Of a DNA stretch of 64,000 nt, positions 16,511-25,418 are shown piece after piece (the first letter of the stretch is position 1; the number at the start of each line of letters is the position of its first letter). Where the stretch lies: assembly GCF_018613835.1 (NCBI RefSeq), contig NZ_JAGGPM010000007.1, positions 62,001 to 126,000 on the forward strand, given 5' to 3'. The notes below the pieces were generated by a model. The model did no database searches and had not been told where the DNA came from. It saw only the letters and a list, made by a program, of their open reading frames with translations. The stretch is from Arthrobacter sp. ISL-5 (lineage in GTDB: Bacteria > Actinomycetota > Actinomycetes > Actinomycetales > Micrococcaceae). Both the position numbers and the translations under genes were made by a program.

Positions 16511-17254
16511 ATGACTACACGTGCGACCATTGCACGCCACCGCGCCGAGGTCACCAAGACCAACTCGCTGGCCGTCATTGCCAAGGCTGTCGGCGACAAC
16601 GCCGGTGGAGTAGGCCGCCAGGCTGCAGTTATCGCTGCCGCTTCCGGACTTGTTCTGACCAGCGGCATCGCCGCCAACGCCGCTGAGACCAACGTTCAGC
16701 GCGAATCGGTGCCTGCCTCCGCCCTGGAAGTTCAGTCCGCTGCGCCGGCAACCATTTCCGCCGCCTCCAGCATCGCCATCTCCTACGAGAAGCCTGCTGT
16801 TTCCACCACGCCGGCTCCCGTCGTCGAGGCTCCCAAGCCCGTCGTCCAGGTTCAGGAAGCTGCTCCGGCAGTAGAAGCCAACGCCGCCGTCACGGCCTCC
16901 GCGCCGAAGACCTCTGCCGCCAGCGGCAAGGGCGCCTCGATCGCCGCCGCTGCCTACGCGCAGCTGGGTGTTGCGCAGGACTGCACCGCGCTGGCAACCA
17001 ACGCCCTCGCCGCCGTGGGCATCAACTACCACGGCTGGCCGGCAGGCTACCTGTCCCTCGGCCGGACGGTCAGCGCCGCTGAGGCCCAGCCGGGCGACCT
17101 CGCCTACTACGAAAACGGCGGCATGGGCATGGCCCACATCGCGGTTTACGTCGGCAACGGCCAGGCTGTGCACGGTGGCTGGAACGGCGGAACCACAGCA
17201 CTGTTCAGCGTCAACGTCGGCTCCGGCCCGGTCTTCATCCGCGTCGGCGGCTAA
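16511..17254 (+). CDS. secreted NlpC/P60-like (CHAP-type) protein, paralogue of the upstream gene
   Basis: A 247-residue exported protein whose first ~60 residues closely resemble its neighbour (IARHRAEVTKTNSLAVIAKA, then GGVGRQAAVIAAASGLVL and ANAAE). A Pro/Ala/Val-rich linker leads to a papain-like domain with the probable nucleophile in AQDCTALATNAL and His in MAHIAVYVGNGQAV. The Cys context (DCT, not DCSGF) differs from canonical NlpC, so it is a divergent member. ATG 16511 has AGAGAG upstream. There is no riboswitch of its own; it may read through from the upstream gene or use an unseen promoter. Confidence 0.82.
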   Translation: MTTRATIARHRAEVTKTNSLAVIAKAVGDNAGGVGRQAAVIAAASGLVLTSGIAANAAETNVQRESVPASALEVQSAAPATISAASSIAISYEKPAVSTTPAPVVEAPKPVVQVQEAAPAVEANAAVTASAPKTSAASGKGASIAAAAYAQLGVAQDCTALATNALAAVGINYHGWPAGYLSLGRTVSAAEAQPGDLAYYENGGMGMAHIAVYVGNGQAVHGGWNGGTTALFSVNVGSGPVFIRVGG

Positions 17255-17277
17255 GGCTAAAAGCCCAACGCTTAGAA

Positions 17278-17309
17278 GGGACCCCTGCCACTGCGGCAGG
17301 GGTCCTTTT
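17278..17309 (+). terminator. Rho-independent terminator after the NlpC-like gene
   Basis: GGACCCCTGCC pairs with GGCAGGGGTCC around an ACTGC-type loop, followed by TTTTG. A strong canonical hairpin. Confidence 0.9.
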
Positions 17310-17477
17310 GCGTTCCCTCTGCGAATTCCGGTCCGACACGGGACGGCCGTCCGCACCCCCGATTCGCTCATCTGCCCCGTGAGTGTTTACTCTTGTGGTG
17401 TCGATCCATAGCCCGGACAAGCAGAGGGCAGCCGGCCCTCGCGCCTCTGCCGGGTGCGGCCGTGAAGAGGTATGTGC

Positions 17478-17978
17478 ATGCGCACTCTCGTTCTGAATGC
17501 TGGATATGAACCGCTGGCGGTAGTCACCTTCCGCCGGGCGCTGGTCCTTGTGCTCACCGGAAAAGCAAGCGTGGTGGCCGAAGGCGACGATCCTGTCGTC
17601 GGGCCGCAGGACATCATGGGCCGTCCGTCCGTGATTCTCCTCAACCGCTACATCCGGCCGCGGTACAACATGATCACCGCCGTGAGCCGCCGCGGCGTCC
17701 TCCGCCGGGACGGTCACCGGTGCGCCTACTGCGGCAAGGCAGCACACACCATAGACCATGTCCAGCCGAAGTCCAGGGGCGGTGCCGACTCCTGGGAGAA
17801 CCTCGTCGCGGCCTGCCTCCGCTGTAACAACGTCAAGGGTGACCACACCCCCGGCGAGATGGGCTGGAAGCTCCGGTTCGTGCCAGCGCCCCCCGTGGGC
17901 ACAATCTGGCAGATCAAGGAACTGGAGAAGCCCACGCCGGCGTGGGATCCCTTCCTGCTTCCGGAGACTGCCGCCTGA
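17478..17978 (+). CDS. HNH endonuclease family protein
   Basis: A 166-residue protein conserved across actinobacteria. The N-terminal part (MRTLVLNAGYEPLAVVTFRR) precedes the HNH fold at about 75-130: two CxxC zinc knuckles (RCAYCGKAAH and ACLRCNNVKG) and the catalytic DHVQPKSRGG with the ENLVAAC segment. It probably cuts DNA as a housekeeping nuclease; the biological role is not established. ATG 17478 is favoured over ATG 17472 because AAGAGG is seven bases from the former and only one from the latter. Confidence 0.9.
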   Translation: MRTLVLNAGYEPLAVVTFRRALVLVLTGKASVVAEGDDPVVGPQDIMGRPSVILLNRYIRPRYNMITAVSRRGVLRRDGHRCAYCGKAAHTIDHVQPKSRGGADSWENLVAACLRCNNVKGDHTPGEMGWKLRFVPAPPVGTIWQIKELEKPTPAWDPFLLPETAA

Positions 17979-18002
17979 CCTGCGCCGCATTACGCTGGGT
18001 AC

Positions 18003-18611
18003 GTGGACTTTGACGCAATAGTGCTGGCCGGCGGCCGTTCCTCCCGCTTGGGCGGCACGCCCAAGTCCGGCTTGATATACGACGGCGCCACGCTCCTCGA
18101 GCGGTCGGTAGCGGCCGCCGGGGGCGCGCGGCGCATCGTGGTCGTGGGCCCGGAACCGGCCGGCCTCCCGGCCGGCGTGCTGAGCTGCCGTGAGGAACCG
18201 CCGTTCGCCGGACCGGCGGCGGCCATCGCCGCAGGACTGGCCGGCCTCCGGCGGGCCCGGGCCGCAGGCGAGGGCGATGCTGTGATGGTCCTGGTCCTGG
18301 CTTGTGACATGCCGCGGGCGGCCGACGCTGTCCGTGCGCTCCGGGAGGCGGCCGCTGCCGCAGGCTCCGGCAGCGTCATGGCCTCATCCCCGGACGGACG
18401 GCTGCAGCCGCTGGCCGGGTTTTACCGCACAGCTGCGCTACAACGCGCCGTCGACGACGCCGAGGCCGGCGGTACGCTGATGCATGGGTCAGTTTTCGCT
18501 CTCCTTGCTAGGCTTGACGTGCAGGCTGTCACCGTCCCTGCCGGCTCCACCGATGACGTGGATACCTGGGACGATGCCGCCGCACTAGGAGTGGCCGCGC
18601 GGGAGCAATGA
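18003..18611 (+). CDS. mobA: molybdenum cofactor guanylyltransferase
   Basis: A 202-residue nucleotidyltransferase joining GMP to molybdopterin. The glycine-rich nucleotide loop and lysine are seen in IVLAGGRSSRLGGTPKSGL. The metal-binding acidic motif appears as LACDMPRAADAV, and ASSPDGRLQPLAGFY matches the substrate loop. The start is GTG 18003. It heads a group with DUF6457, moeA and fdhD. MobA makes the guanine-dinucleotide form used by formate dehydrogenases and other DMSO-reductase-family enzymes, which fits the nearby fdhD. Confidence 0.88.
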   Translation: MDFDAIVLAGGRSSRLGGTPKSGLIYDGATLLERSVAAAGGARRIVVVGPEPAGLPAGVLSCREEPPFAGPAAAIAAGLAGLRRARAAGEGDAVMVLVLACDMPRAADAVRALREAAAAAGSGSVMASSPDGRLQPLAGFYRTAALQRAVDDAEAGGTLMHGSVFALLARLDVQAVTVPAGSTDDVDTWDDAAALGVAAREQ

Positions 18612-18657
18612 TTCGCATCCGCAGGGCCGCGGCAGCAGTCGAGTTTTGGAGGCAGGC

Positions 18658-19008
18658 ATGAAAAGCCAGGACGAAACCCTTGAAGAGTGGTGCCGGCTTC
18701 TGCTGCGGGCTTTTGAGCTCGAGGATGTGGAGGTGGACATCAACGAGGTACTGTCCCTCGCCGGGGTTGCTGCGCACTCGGTGGTACGGCCGGCCGCTCC
18801 GCTGACCACTTTCATTGCCGGGTTTGCCGCCGGCCTTGCTTCCGGTTCGGGCCAGGCCTCTGATTCCTCGTCGATGAAGGCCGCCATGGACGTGGCCCGC
18901 TCCCTGTCCCAGTCGTACGCGGCCGACGAGCCGCAGGGCACCGCTGTTCCGTCCGCCGCGGACGGGACAGCCGGCGTTCCGGCTCCCAGCGGGACACCGG
19001 GGGAATGA
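18658..19008 (+). CDS. DUF6457 domain protein of the molybdenum cofactor cluster
   Basis: A 116-residue protein. The helical core (ETLEEWCRLLLRAFELEDVE, VLSLAGVAAHSVVRPAAPLT, FIAGFAAGLASG) is the DUF6457 pattern, followed by a Ser/Ala-rich tail. GGAGG lies seven bases before ATG 18658. Its stop overlaps the moeA start (ATGA), so the two are translationally coupled. The family almost always sits beside mobA/moeA in actinobacteria; its function is unknown. Confidence 0.85.
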   Translation: MKSQDETLEEWCRLLLRAFELEDVEVDINEVLSLAGVAAHSVVRPAAPLTTFIAGFAAGLASGSGQASDSSSMKAAMDVARSLSQSYAADEPQGTAVPSAADGTAGVPAPSGTPGE

Positions 19009-20402
19009 CCGCCCCTTCCGATCCCCCTTCCGCCGACGCCGCTCCGGAGGCTGACGCGCCCGCCAGGCACCTGGCACACACTTGGGAAGAGGCCCGGCAG
19101 GCAGCCTTTGACTGTGCGTCGCCCATCCCTCCCGGCCCCGTTCCGCTGCATGATGCGTTGGGACGGACATTGGCTGCCGACATCACCGCACTGCAGGACA
19201 TGCCCCACTATGCGTCCTCCGCGATGGACGGATGGGCCGTCAACGGCGCAGGGCCCTGGATCCTGGCCGACCCCGGGCAGCGGCTGGCGCCGCACCAGGC
19301 GAGCGTCATTGTGACGGGTGGACTTATACCGCCGGGCGCCAAAGCCGTGCTCCGCAGCGAAAGCGGCGTCATGTCCACGGACGAAGAGGGCCTGCCCGTG
19401 CTGGCCCTGGGCGGCACGGCACGGCCCGGCGAACCCCGGAATGGCCAGCATATCCGCAATGCCGGCGAAGAGGCCACCGCCGGTGAAGTGCTGGTGAAGG
19501 CCGGCGCAACGCTGAATCCCGCCCAGCTGGCCCTGGCTGCCCTCGCCGGCTACGACGACGTTGAGGTCCTCGGCAAGCCGGTGGTGAAGCTTGTTCTGAC
19601 TGGCGCTGAGGTGGTGGACCACGGCCTGCCGGTCCCGGGACAGGTGCGGGACACCTTCGGCCCGCAGCTGGCGTCGGTGGTGGAAATGCTGGGCGGGCTC
19701 TGCACCGAACAGCTCCGGATCGGGGACAGCTACGGCGAATGGCTTGCAGCGCTCGAGGACGCCGGTGACGCCATCCCCGGTGACGCCGCGGCATCCGCCC
19801 TTCCACCCGACGTCGTGATCACCACCGGGGGCACCGGACGGTCCGGAACCGACCATTTCAGGCGTGCTGTTGCGGAACTCGGCGGACGGCTGGTGATCGA
19901 CGGGGTGGCCATGCGGCCGGGACACCCGGCCGTCCTTGCCGAGCTGCCGGACGGTCGTTTTGTGCTGGGGCTGCCGGGGAACCCGCTGGCGGCCATGATG
20001 GCGCTGTCCACCGTGGGCGCGCCGCTACTGGCCGCACTGGGCCACGGGGCCATGCCGCCCGTGCGGGACGTCCCCTGCGGAACCATGATCGACCCCGACC
20101 CCGGCAGGGCACGCCTCATGCCGTTCCGGCTCCTCTACGGCATGGCCTCGCCCGCCCAGCACACGGGCCCGGGCATGATGCGGGGCCTGGCGTCTGCCGA
20201 CGGCGTCATGGTGGTCCCGCCGCACGGTGTGCAGCTGGGCGAAATGGTCCCTGCCTTCGCCCTGCCGTGGGGGCCGGACATCCCCGAACCCAAGAAAACA
20301 GAATCCAAGCCGAAGGCGCCGGCCCGGAAAGCGGGAAGCAGGTCGGCCGGCAAACCGGCAGCGCAGGACGGCCCCGTGGACTGGAGCGCGCTGCTGGACT
20401 GA
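19005..20402 (+). CDS. moeA: molybdopterin molybdotransferase
   Basis: A 465-residue enzyme inserting molybdate into adenylated molybdopterin. The N-terminal domain (VPLHDALGRTLAADITALQD, MPHYASSAMDGWAVN) leads to the central MoCF-biosynthesis fold (KLVLTGAEVV, TTGGTGRSGTDHF, FVLGLPGNPLAAM) and the C-terminal beta-barrel domain. A basic Lys/Ala-rich extension (PKAPARKAGSRSAGKPAAQD) follows the usual end. Starts ATG 19005, overlapping DUF6457 by four bases. Confidence 0.93.
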   Translation: MTAPSDPPSADAAPEADAPARHLAHTWEEARQAAFDCASPIPPGPVPLHDALGRTLAADITALQDMPHYASSAMDGWAVNGAGPWILADPGQRLAPHQASVIVTGGLIPPGAKAVLRSESGVMSTDEEGLPVLALGGTARPGEPRNGQHIRNAGEEATAGEVLVKAGATLNPAQLALAALAGYDDVEVLGKPVVKLVLTGAEVVDHGLPVPGQVRDTFGPQLASVVEMLGGLCTEQLRIGDSYGEWLAALEDAGDAIPGDAAASALPPDVVITTGGTGRSGTDHFRRAVAELGGRLVIDGVAMRPGHPAVLAELPDGRFVLGLPGNPLAAMMALSTVGAPLLAALGHGAMPPVRDVPCGTMIDPDPGRARLMPFRLLYGMASPAQHTGPGMMRGLASADGVMVVPPHGVQLGEMVPAFALPWGPDIPEPKKTESKPKAPARKAGSRSAGKPAAQDGPVDWSALLD

Positions 20403-20478
20403 GCCGGGGAACGTTGGTGTACAGCCGCCTCGCTTGCAATGATGGAGGCATGAACAGCCAATCAGCAGGAGTGGTCCC

Positions 20479-21351
20479 ATGGGGCGCGTGACGCAACGAC
20501 GCAAGGTGCACCGCTACGTCCTGGACGGCTCGCCGGCGGCACTGGAATTTCCCGTCCGGCACCGGGAAGACGTGCTGGCCGTGGAGGAGCCCCTGGAGAT
20601 CCGGCTGGGTGATCTTTCCTACTCCGTGACCATGCGCACCCCCGGGGACGACTTCGATCTGGTGGCGGGGTTCCTGGTGTCCGAGGGGGTCATCTGGAAC
20701 CCGGATCAGCTGATCTCGCTGAGGTTCTGTGCGGGGGAGGACGAAAATGGCGTCCAGACGTTCAACGTGGTGGAAGCGCAGCTCAGGCCGGATGTCGCAT
20801 TGCCGGACACGGGACGGCATGTGTACACGTCCAGTTCCTGCGGCATCTGCGGCACGGACTCGATCGACGCGGTCAGGAAGTCCTCGCATTTCAACCCGGC
20901 TGAGGACACACTGACAGTGCCTCTCGGAACGCTCGCCTCCCTGCCGGACCTCCTCAGGGAGGCGCAGACCGTCTTTAATACCACCGGCGGGGTGCATGCC
21001 GCCGGTCTGTTCAGCATTGACGACGACGGCGGTGCCCGGCTTTTGTGCCTGCGCGAGGACGTTGGGCGGCACAACGCCGTGGACAAGGTGGTCGGCTGGG
21101 CCCTTCGAGAGCGGCGCCTGCCGCTCAGCGGAACCGTGCTCCAGGTGTCCGGACGGGCGTCCTTTGAACTCGTGCAAAAGGCGGCGCTGGCGGGAATTCC
21201 CGTGCTTGCCGCCGTAAGTGCCCCGTCCAGCCTCGCCGTCGAGCTCGCCGAGTCCACCGGGATCACGCTGGCGGGCTTCAGCCGGGGGACCAGCCTGAAC
21301 GTTTACGCAGGCTCCGGTCGCATCGCCATGCCCGCGCCCTTGCCCGGGTAA
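20479..21351 (+). CDS. fdhD: formate dehydrogenase accessory sulfurtransferase
   Basis: A 290-residue protein that passes sulfur from a cysteine desulfurase to the molybdenum cofactor, activating formate dehydrogenase. Family marks: RTPGDDFDLVAGFLVSEGVI, the two-cysteine motif SSSCGICGTDSID, the conserved TGGVHAAGLFSIDD, and REDVGRHNAVDKVVG. ATG 20479 has CAGGAG at eight bases. It follows moeA by 76 bases and completes the cofactor group. No formate dehydrogenase subunit lies in the window; its target must be elsewhere. Confidence 0.95.
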   Translation: MGRVTQRRKVHRYVLDGSPAALEFPVRHREDVLAVEEPLEIRLGDLSYSVTMRTPGDDFDLVAGFLVSEGVIWNPDQLISLRFCAGEDENGVQTFNVVEAQLRPDVALPDTGRHVYTSSSCGICGTDSIDAVRKSSHFNPAEDTLTVPLGTLASLPDLLREAQTVFNTTGGVHAAGLFSIDDDGGARLLCLREDVGRHNAVDKVVGWALRERRLPLSGTVLQVSGRASFELVQKAALAGIPVLAAVSAPSSLAVELAESTGITLAGFSRGTSLNVYAGSGRIAMPAPLPG

Positions 21352-21382
21352 CGGCTCTGCCCCCGGTAGCGGGTCCGGACCC

Positions 21383-21427
21383 TTGGCTATTGCACCTAGA
21401 CGCAGTAGATTTTATCCATCGAATGGA
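21383..21427 (+). promoter_or_regulatory. predicted promoter and operator for the alpha-mannosidase
   Basis: -35 TTGGCT (21383-21388), 17-base spacer, -10 TAGATT (21406-21411), then a perfect 13-base palindrome TCCAT-CGA-ATGGA (21415-21427) across the expected start site. Placement fits a repressor operator; the regulator is not visible. Confidence 0.4.
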
Positions 21428-21546
21428 CACGTTGATCCGCTTTTCAAGGCAGTTAGCCTGCCGGGATACCAGCTGACCGCGATGCCCATGCCCGCAACGT
21501 AAGCCAGCACTGCGCGCCCCAGCTTCAAGCATTAAAGAGGAACACA

Positions 21547-24500
21547 TTGCACGACGACCGCCGGATCACGGAAGTCCGTCTCGACCGCTTTATCCGTGAG
21601 CGGATCACCCCAGCGATCTACACGCGAAGCACACCGCTGTCCCTCACCAGCTGGGACGTCCCGGATGAACCGGTTCCCGTGATGGAAGCGTTGCGGCAGG
21701 AGTTCCTGCCGCAGGAACACGGTGCCCCCTGGGGCCGGCCGTGGGGCACTAAGTGGCTTCGGCTCCAGGGCGAGGTGCCGGATTCCTGGGGTACTGCCCC
21801 GGACACCGAGGTGGAGATCGTGGTGGACCTGGGGTTCACCACGGAGATCCCAGGGTTCCAGTGCGAGGGTATTGCCTGGCGGCCGGACGGCAGCATCGTC
21901 AAGGCGATATCGCCGCGCAACCAGCACATTCCGCTGAAGCTCCTGGGCAGCGGCATGGCGGTGGACTTCTACGTTGAGGCGGCAGCCAACCCCGACGTAG
22001 CCCAGGGCTGGAGCTTTGCGGCCACCCCCTACGGAGACAAGGCCACGGCCGGGACCCAGCCCCAGTACCGCCTGGGCAGCATCGCCATTGCCGAGCTGAA
22101 CCGGTCCGTGTGGGAGCTCCAGCAGGACGTCTGGACCCTGAGCGGCCTGATGCACGAACTGCCAACGGAACTGCCCAGGCGCCACGAGATCCTCCGCGCC
22201 CTGGAACGGATGATGGACGTCATGGATCCGGACGATGTCGCGGGAACCGCCGCGGCCGGCCGGGCGGCCCTGGCCGAGGTGCTGGCCAGGCCCGCCTATG
22301 CGTCCGCCCACCAACTGCTCGCCACGGGCCACGCGCACATCGATTCCGCCTGGCTGTGGCCCGTCCGGGAGACCATGCGGAAGTGCGCCCGGACTTTTTC
22401 GAACGTGGTTGCCCTCATGGACGAGGATCCCGACTTTGTGTTCTCCTGTTCCTCCGCGCAGCAGCTGGCCTGGATCAAGGAGTTCTACCCGGAGCTGTTC
22501 GGGCGCATCCGCGAGAAGGTCAGCTCCGGACAGTTCGTCCCCGTGGGCGGCATGTGGGTGGAATCCGACACCAACATGCCCGGCGGGGAGGCCATGGCCC
22601 GGCAGTTCCTCGAAGGCAAGAGCTTCTTCCTTGACGAGTTCGGCGTCGAATGCCGGGAAGCCTGGCTTCCGGACTCATTCGGCTACTCCGCCGCCCTGCC
22701 GCAGATCGTCAAGGCCGCCGGCAGCCAGTGGTTCCTCACCCAGAAGATCTCGTGGAACCAGATCAACCGGATGCCGCACCACACCTTCAACTGGGAGGGG
22801 ATCGACGGCACCCGGCTGTTCACCCATTTCCCGCCCGTTGACACCTACAACTCCGAGCTGACCGGCAGGGAACTCGCCCACGCCGAGCGCAACTACCGCG
22901 ACCACGGGCACGGCACCATCTCCCTCGTTCCCTTCGGCTACGGCGACGGCGGCGGCGGACCCACGCGCGAAATGCTGGCCGCCGCCCACCGGGCGGCCGA
23001 TCTGGAGGGCTCGCCCAAGGTCCGGCTCGGGACCGCCAGCAGCTTCTTTGAACAGGCCCAGGCCGAGTACACGGCGCTGCCCGTCTGGGTGGGGGAGATG
23101 TACCTGGAACTGCACCGCGGCACGTACACCAGCCAGGCCCGCACCAAGCAGGGCAACCGGCGCAGCGAGCACCTGCTCCGGGAAGCCGAACTGTGGTGTG
23201 CCACAGCGGCGGTCCGCTCGGGCGGGCAGTTCGCCTATCCCGCGGCCGAACTGAAGCGGCTGTGGCGGCTGGTGCTCCTGCAGCAGTTCCACGACATCCT
23301 GCCCGGCAGCGCCATCGCGTGGGTGCACCAGGATGCGGAACGGAATTACGCCGCCGTGTCCAAGGGCCTCGAAGCGGTCATCGGCCAGGCAGCCGCCGCC
23401 GTCCTCGGCGAGGGCAACGAAGAGTTCCTGCTCAACGCCGGCCCGCATGCACGCAACGGCGTTCCCGCGCTCGCGGCCGCGCCGGCCATCCGGCCCGTTG
23501 AAGCCGTCCGGGTTACGGCGCAGGACGGCGGCTTCGTGCTGGACAACGGCATCATCCGCGCCGTGCTGGATGACAACGGGCTGCTGACCTCGCTGCGGGA
23601 CCACGCCGGGGGCCGCGAGGCCATCGCCCCGGGACAGTTCGGGAACCACCTGGAACTGCACCGCGACACGCCCAACGAATGGGATGCCTGGGACATCGAC
23701 GAGTTCTACCGGCGGAACGTTACCTCCCTGACCGAGGCAGCCTCGGTGCGGCTCGAGCAGCCCGGCACGGACGCCGTCGTCGTGGTGGAACGGCTCTTCG
23801 GCGCCTCCCGGATCACACAGCGCATCACGCTCGCGGCCGGCAGCGCCTCCCTGGGGATCTCCACCGAGGTGGACTGGCAGGAGCGCGAAAAGCTGCTCAA
23901 GCTGGGCTTCCCGCTGGACCTCAGGGCGGACCGCTCAGCGGCGGAGACGCAATTCGGTCACGTCTTCCGGCCCACTCACGTCAACACGTCGTGGGAGGCT
24001 GCAAAGTTCGAGATCTGCGCGCACCGCTGGATCCACGTGGCCGAGCCCGGATACGGTGTGGCCATCGCCAATTCCTCCACGTACGGGCACGACGTCGCCC
24101 GGAACATCAGGGACGACGGCGGCACCACCACTACCGTCCGGCTCTCCCTGCTGCGCGCGGCGAAGTTCCCGGACCCCGAAGCCGACCGCGGCCGGCACGT
24201 GCTGGACGTCTGGATCCGCCCGGGCGCCGGCATCGCGGAGGCCGTGGAGGAGGGCTACCGCGCCAACCTTGCGCCGCGGATCGTCAAGGGCGGACACCCG
24301 GTGGAACCGCTCTTCTCGGTGGACAACAACGCCGTGGTGATCGAAGCCGTCAAGCTGGCCGAGGACGGGTCCGGCGACGTCGTGGTGCGCCTGTACGAAT
24401 CGCTCGGCAAACGCTCCGCCGCCAGGCTCACCGCCAACTTCGCCGCGACCGGAGTGCGGGCCGTGGACCTGCTCGAGCGGCCGGTCGACGCGCCGGGAGT

Positions 24501-24573
24501 TCTGGCCGGGCGGGACTCGGCGGAACTCACTCTGCGTCCGTTCCAGCTGGTCACCCTGCGGTTCGCGCGCTAA
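21547..24573 (+). CDS. GH38 alpha-mannosidase
   Basis: A 1008-residue retaining alpha-mannosidase. An N-terminal beta/jelly-roll segment (1-250) precedes the GH38 catalytic barrel with zinc ligands H262 and D266 (ATGHAHIDSAWLWP) and nucleophile D341 (MWVESDTNMPGGE). The further active-site motif EAWLPDSFGYSAALPQ and the histidine in QQFHDILPGS follow. The C-terminal half holds the helical mid-domain and beta-sandwich domains of the family. There is no signal peptide, so it is cytosolic and would act on imported manno-oligosaccharides or turned-over glycans. The TTG at 21547 has AAAGAGG six bases upstream. It is a single-gene transcript. Confidence 0.94.
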   Translation: MHDDRRITEVRLDRFIRERITPAIYTRSTPLSLTSWDVPDEPVPVMEALRQEFLPQEHGAPWGRPWGTKWLRLQGEVPDSWGTAPDTEVEIVVDLGFTTEIPGFQCEGIAWRPDGSIVKAISPRNQHIPLKLLGSGMAVDFYVEAAANPDVAQGWSFAATPYGDKATAGTQPQYRLGSIAIAELNRSVWELQQDVWTLSGLMHELPTELPRRHEILRALERMMDVMDPDDVAGTAAAGRAALAEVLARPAYASAHQLLATGHAHIDSAWLWPVRETMRKCARTFSNVVALMDEDPDFVFSCSSAQQLAWIKEFYPELFGRIREKVSSGQFVPVGGMWVESDTNMPGGEAMARQFLEGKSFFLDEFGVECREAWLPDSFGYSAALPQIVKAAGSQWFLTQKISWNQINRMPHHTFNWEGIDGTRLFTHFPPVDTYNSELTGRELAHAERNYRDHGHGTISLVPFGYGDGGGGPTREMLAAAHRAADLEGSPKVRLGTASSFFEQAQAEYTALPVWVGEMYLELHRGTYTSQARTKQGNRRSEHLLREAELWCATAAVRSGGQFAYPAAELKRLWRLVLLQQFHDILPGSAIAWVHQDAERNYAAVSKGLEAVIGQAAAAVLGEGNEEFLLNAGPHARNGVPALAAAPAIRPVEAVRVTAQDGGFVLDNGIIRAVLDDNGLLTSLRDHAGGREAIAPGQFGNHLELHRDTPNEWDAWDIDEFYRRNVTSLTEAASVRLEQPGTDAVVVVERLFGASRITQRITLAAGSASLGISTEVDWQEREKLLKLGFPLDLRADRSAAETQFGHVFRPTHVNTSWEAAKFEICAHRWIHVAEPGYGVAIANSSTYGHDVARNIRDDGGTTTTVRLSLLRAAKFPDPEADRGRHVLDVWIRPGAGIAEAVEEGYRANLAPRIVKGGHPVEPLFSVDNNAVVIEAVKLAEDGSGDVVVRLYESLGKRSAARLTANFAATGVRAVDLLERPVDAPGVLAGRDSAELTLRPFQLVTLRFAR

Positions 24574-24581
24574 GCGCGCCG

Positions 24582-25418
24582 TCAGAATTCGTGCAGCAGA
24601 CGCCGGACGAACTGCCGCGTGCGGTCCTGGCGCGGCGCCCGCAGCACTTCGGCGGCGGGTCCGCGCTCCACTACCACTCCGCCGTCCATGAAGATGACTT
24701 CGTCCGCCACCTGGCGGGCGAAGGCGAGCTCGTGGGTGACGATCACCATGGTCCAGCCCTCCTCGGCGAGTTCCTGGATGACGCCCAGGACCTCGCCTAC
24801 CAGTTCCGGGTCCAGGGCCGAGGTAGGTTCGTCGAAGAGCAGGAGCTGGGGCTTCAGGGCGAGGGCGCGCACGATGCCCACGCGCTGCTGCTGGCCGCCG
24901 GACAGCTCGAACGGGTAGGCGTCTCGCTTGTCCGACAGTCCCACCCGGGCCAGCAGCTTCTCGGCGTCGGCTATGGCTTCGGCGCGCTTGCGCTTCTGCA
25001 CCTGCACGGGGCCCTCGATGACGTTCTGCAGCACGGTCATGTGGGGAAAGAGATTGTAGTGCTGGAAGACCATGGCGCTGCGGTCCCGGAGGTCTGAGAC
25101 GTCCTTCTTGGACACCTTAGCGGAGAAATCCAAGGCCAGGTCCGTGCCGGTGGCCGTATCCGCGAAGGTGACGGTCCCGGCGTCGGGCGTTTCCAGTCCG
25201 TTCAGCGATCGGAGCACGGTGGTCTTGCCGGAACCGGACGGCCCGATCAGGGCCACGACATTCCCGCGGCGCACGTCAAGGTCGATGTCCCGGAGGACCA
25301 CGTTGCTGCCGAAGGCCTTGGCCAGATTGCGGACGGACAGCACAGGCCGGGCCTGCGGGGCCGCGGCACCGGCCCGCTTGTCCGTACTCTTGTCCGCGGG
25401 CTGGCTAGTGGGCGACAT
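24582..25418 (-). CDS. polar amino-acid ABC transporter, ATP-binding subunit
   Basis: A 278-residue ATPase with a ~25-residue Ala/Lys-rich N-terminal leader. Walker A GPSGSGKT, Q loop VFQHYNLFPHMTV, signature LSGGQQQR, Walker B LLLFDEPTSALD and switch His in VTHELAFARQ are all intact. It powers the importer formed with the next two genes. ATG 25418 overlaps the permease's last 14 bases, so the operon order is binding protein, permease, ATPase. It is convergent with the mannosidase. The sequence class is the GlnQ/TcyC type. Confidence 0.93.
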   Translation of the reverse strand: MSPTSQPADKSTDKRAGAAAPQARPVLSVRNLAKAFGSNVVLRDIDLDVRRGNVVALIGPSGSGKTTVLRSLNGLETPDAGTVTFADTATGTDLALDFSAKVSKKDVSDLRDRSAMVFQHYNLFPHMTVLQNVIEGPVQVQKRKRAEAIADAEKLLARVGLSDKRDAYPFELSGGQQQRVGIVRALALKPQLLLFDEPTSALDPELVGEVLGVIQELAEEGWTMVIVTHELAFARQVADEVIFMDGGVVVERGPAAEVLRAPRQDRTRQFVRRLLHEF

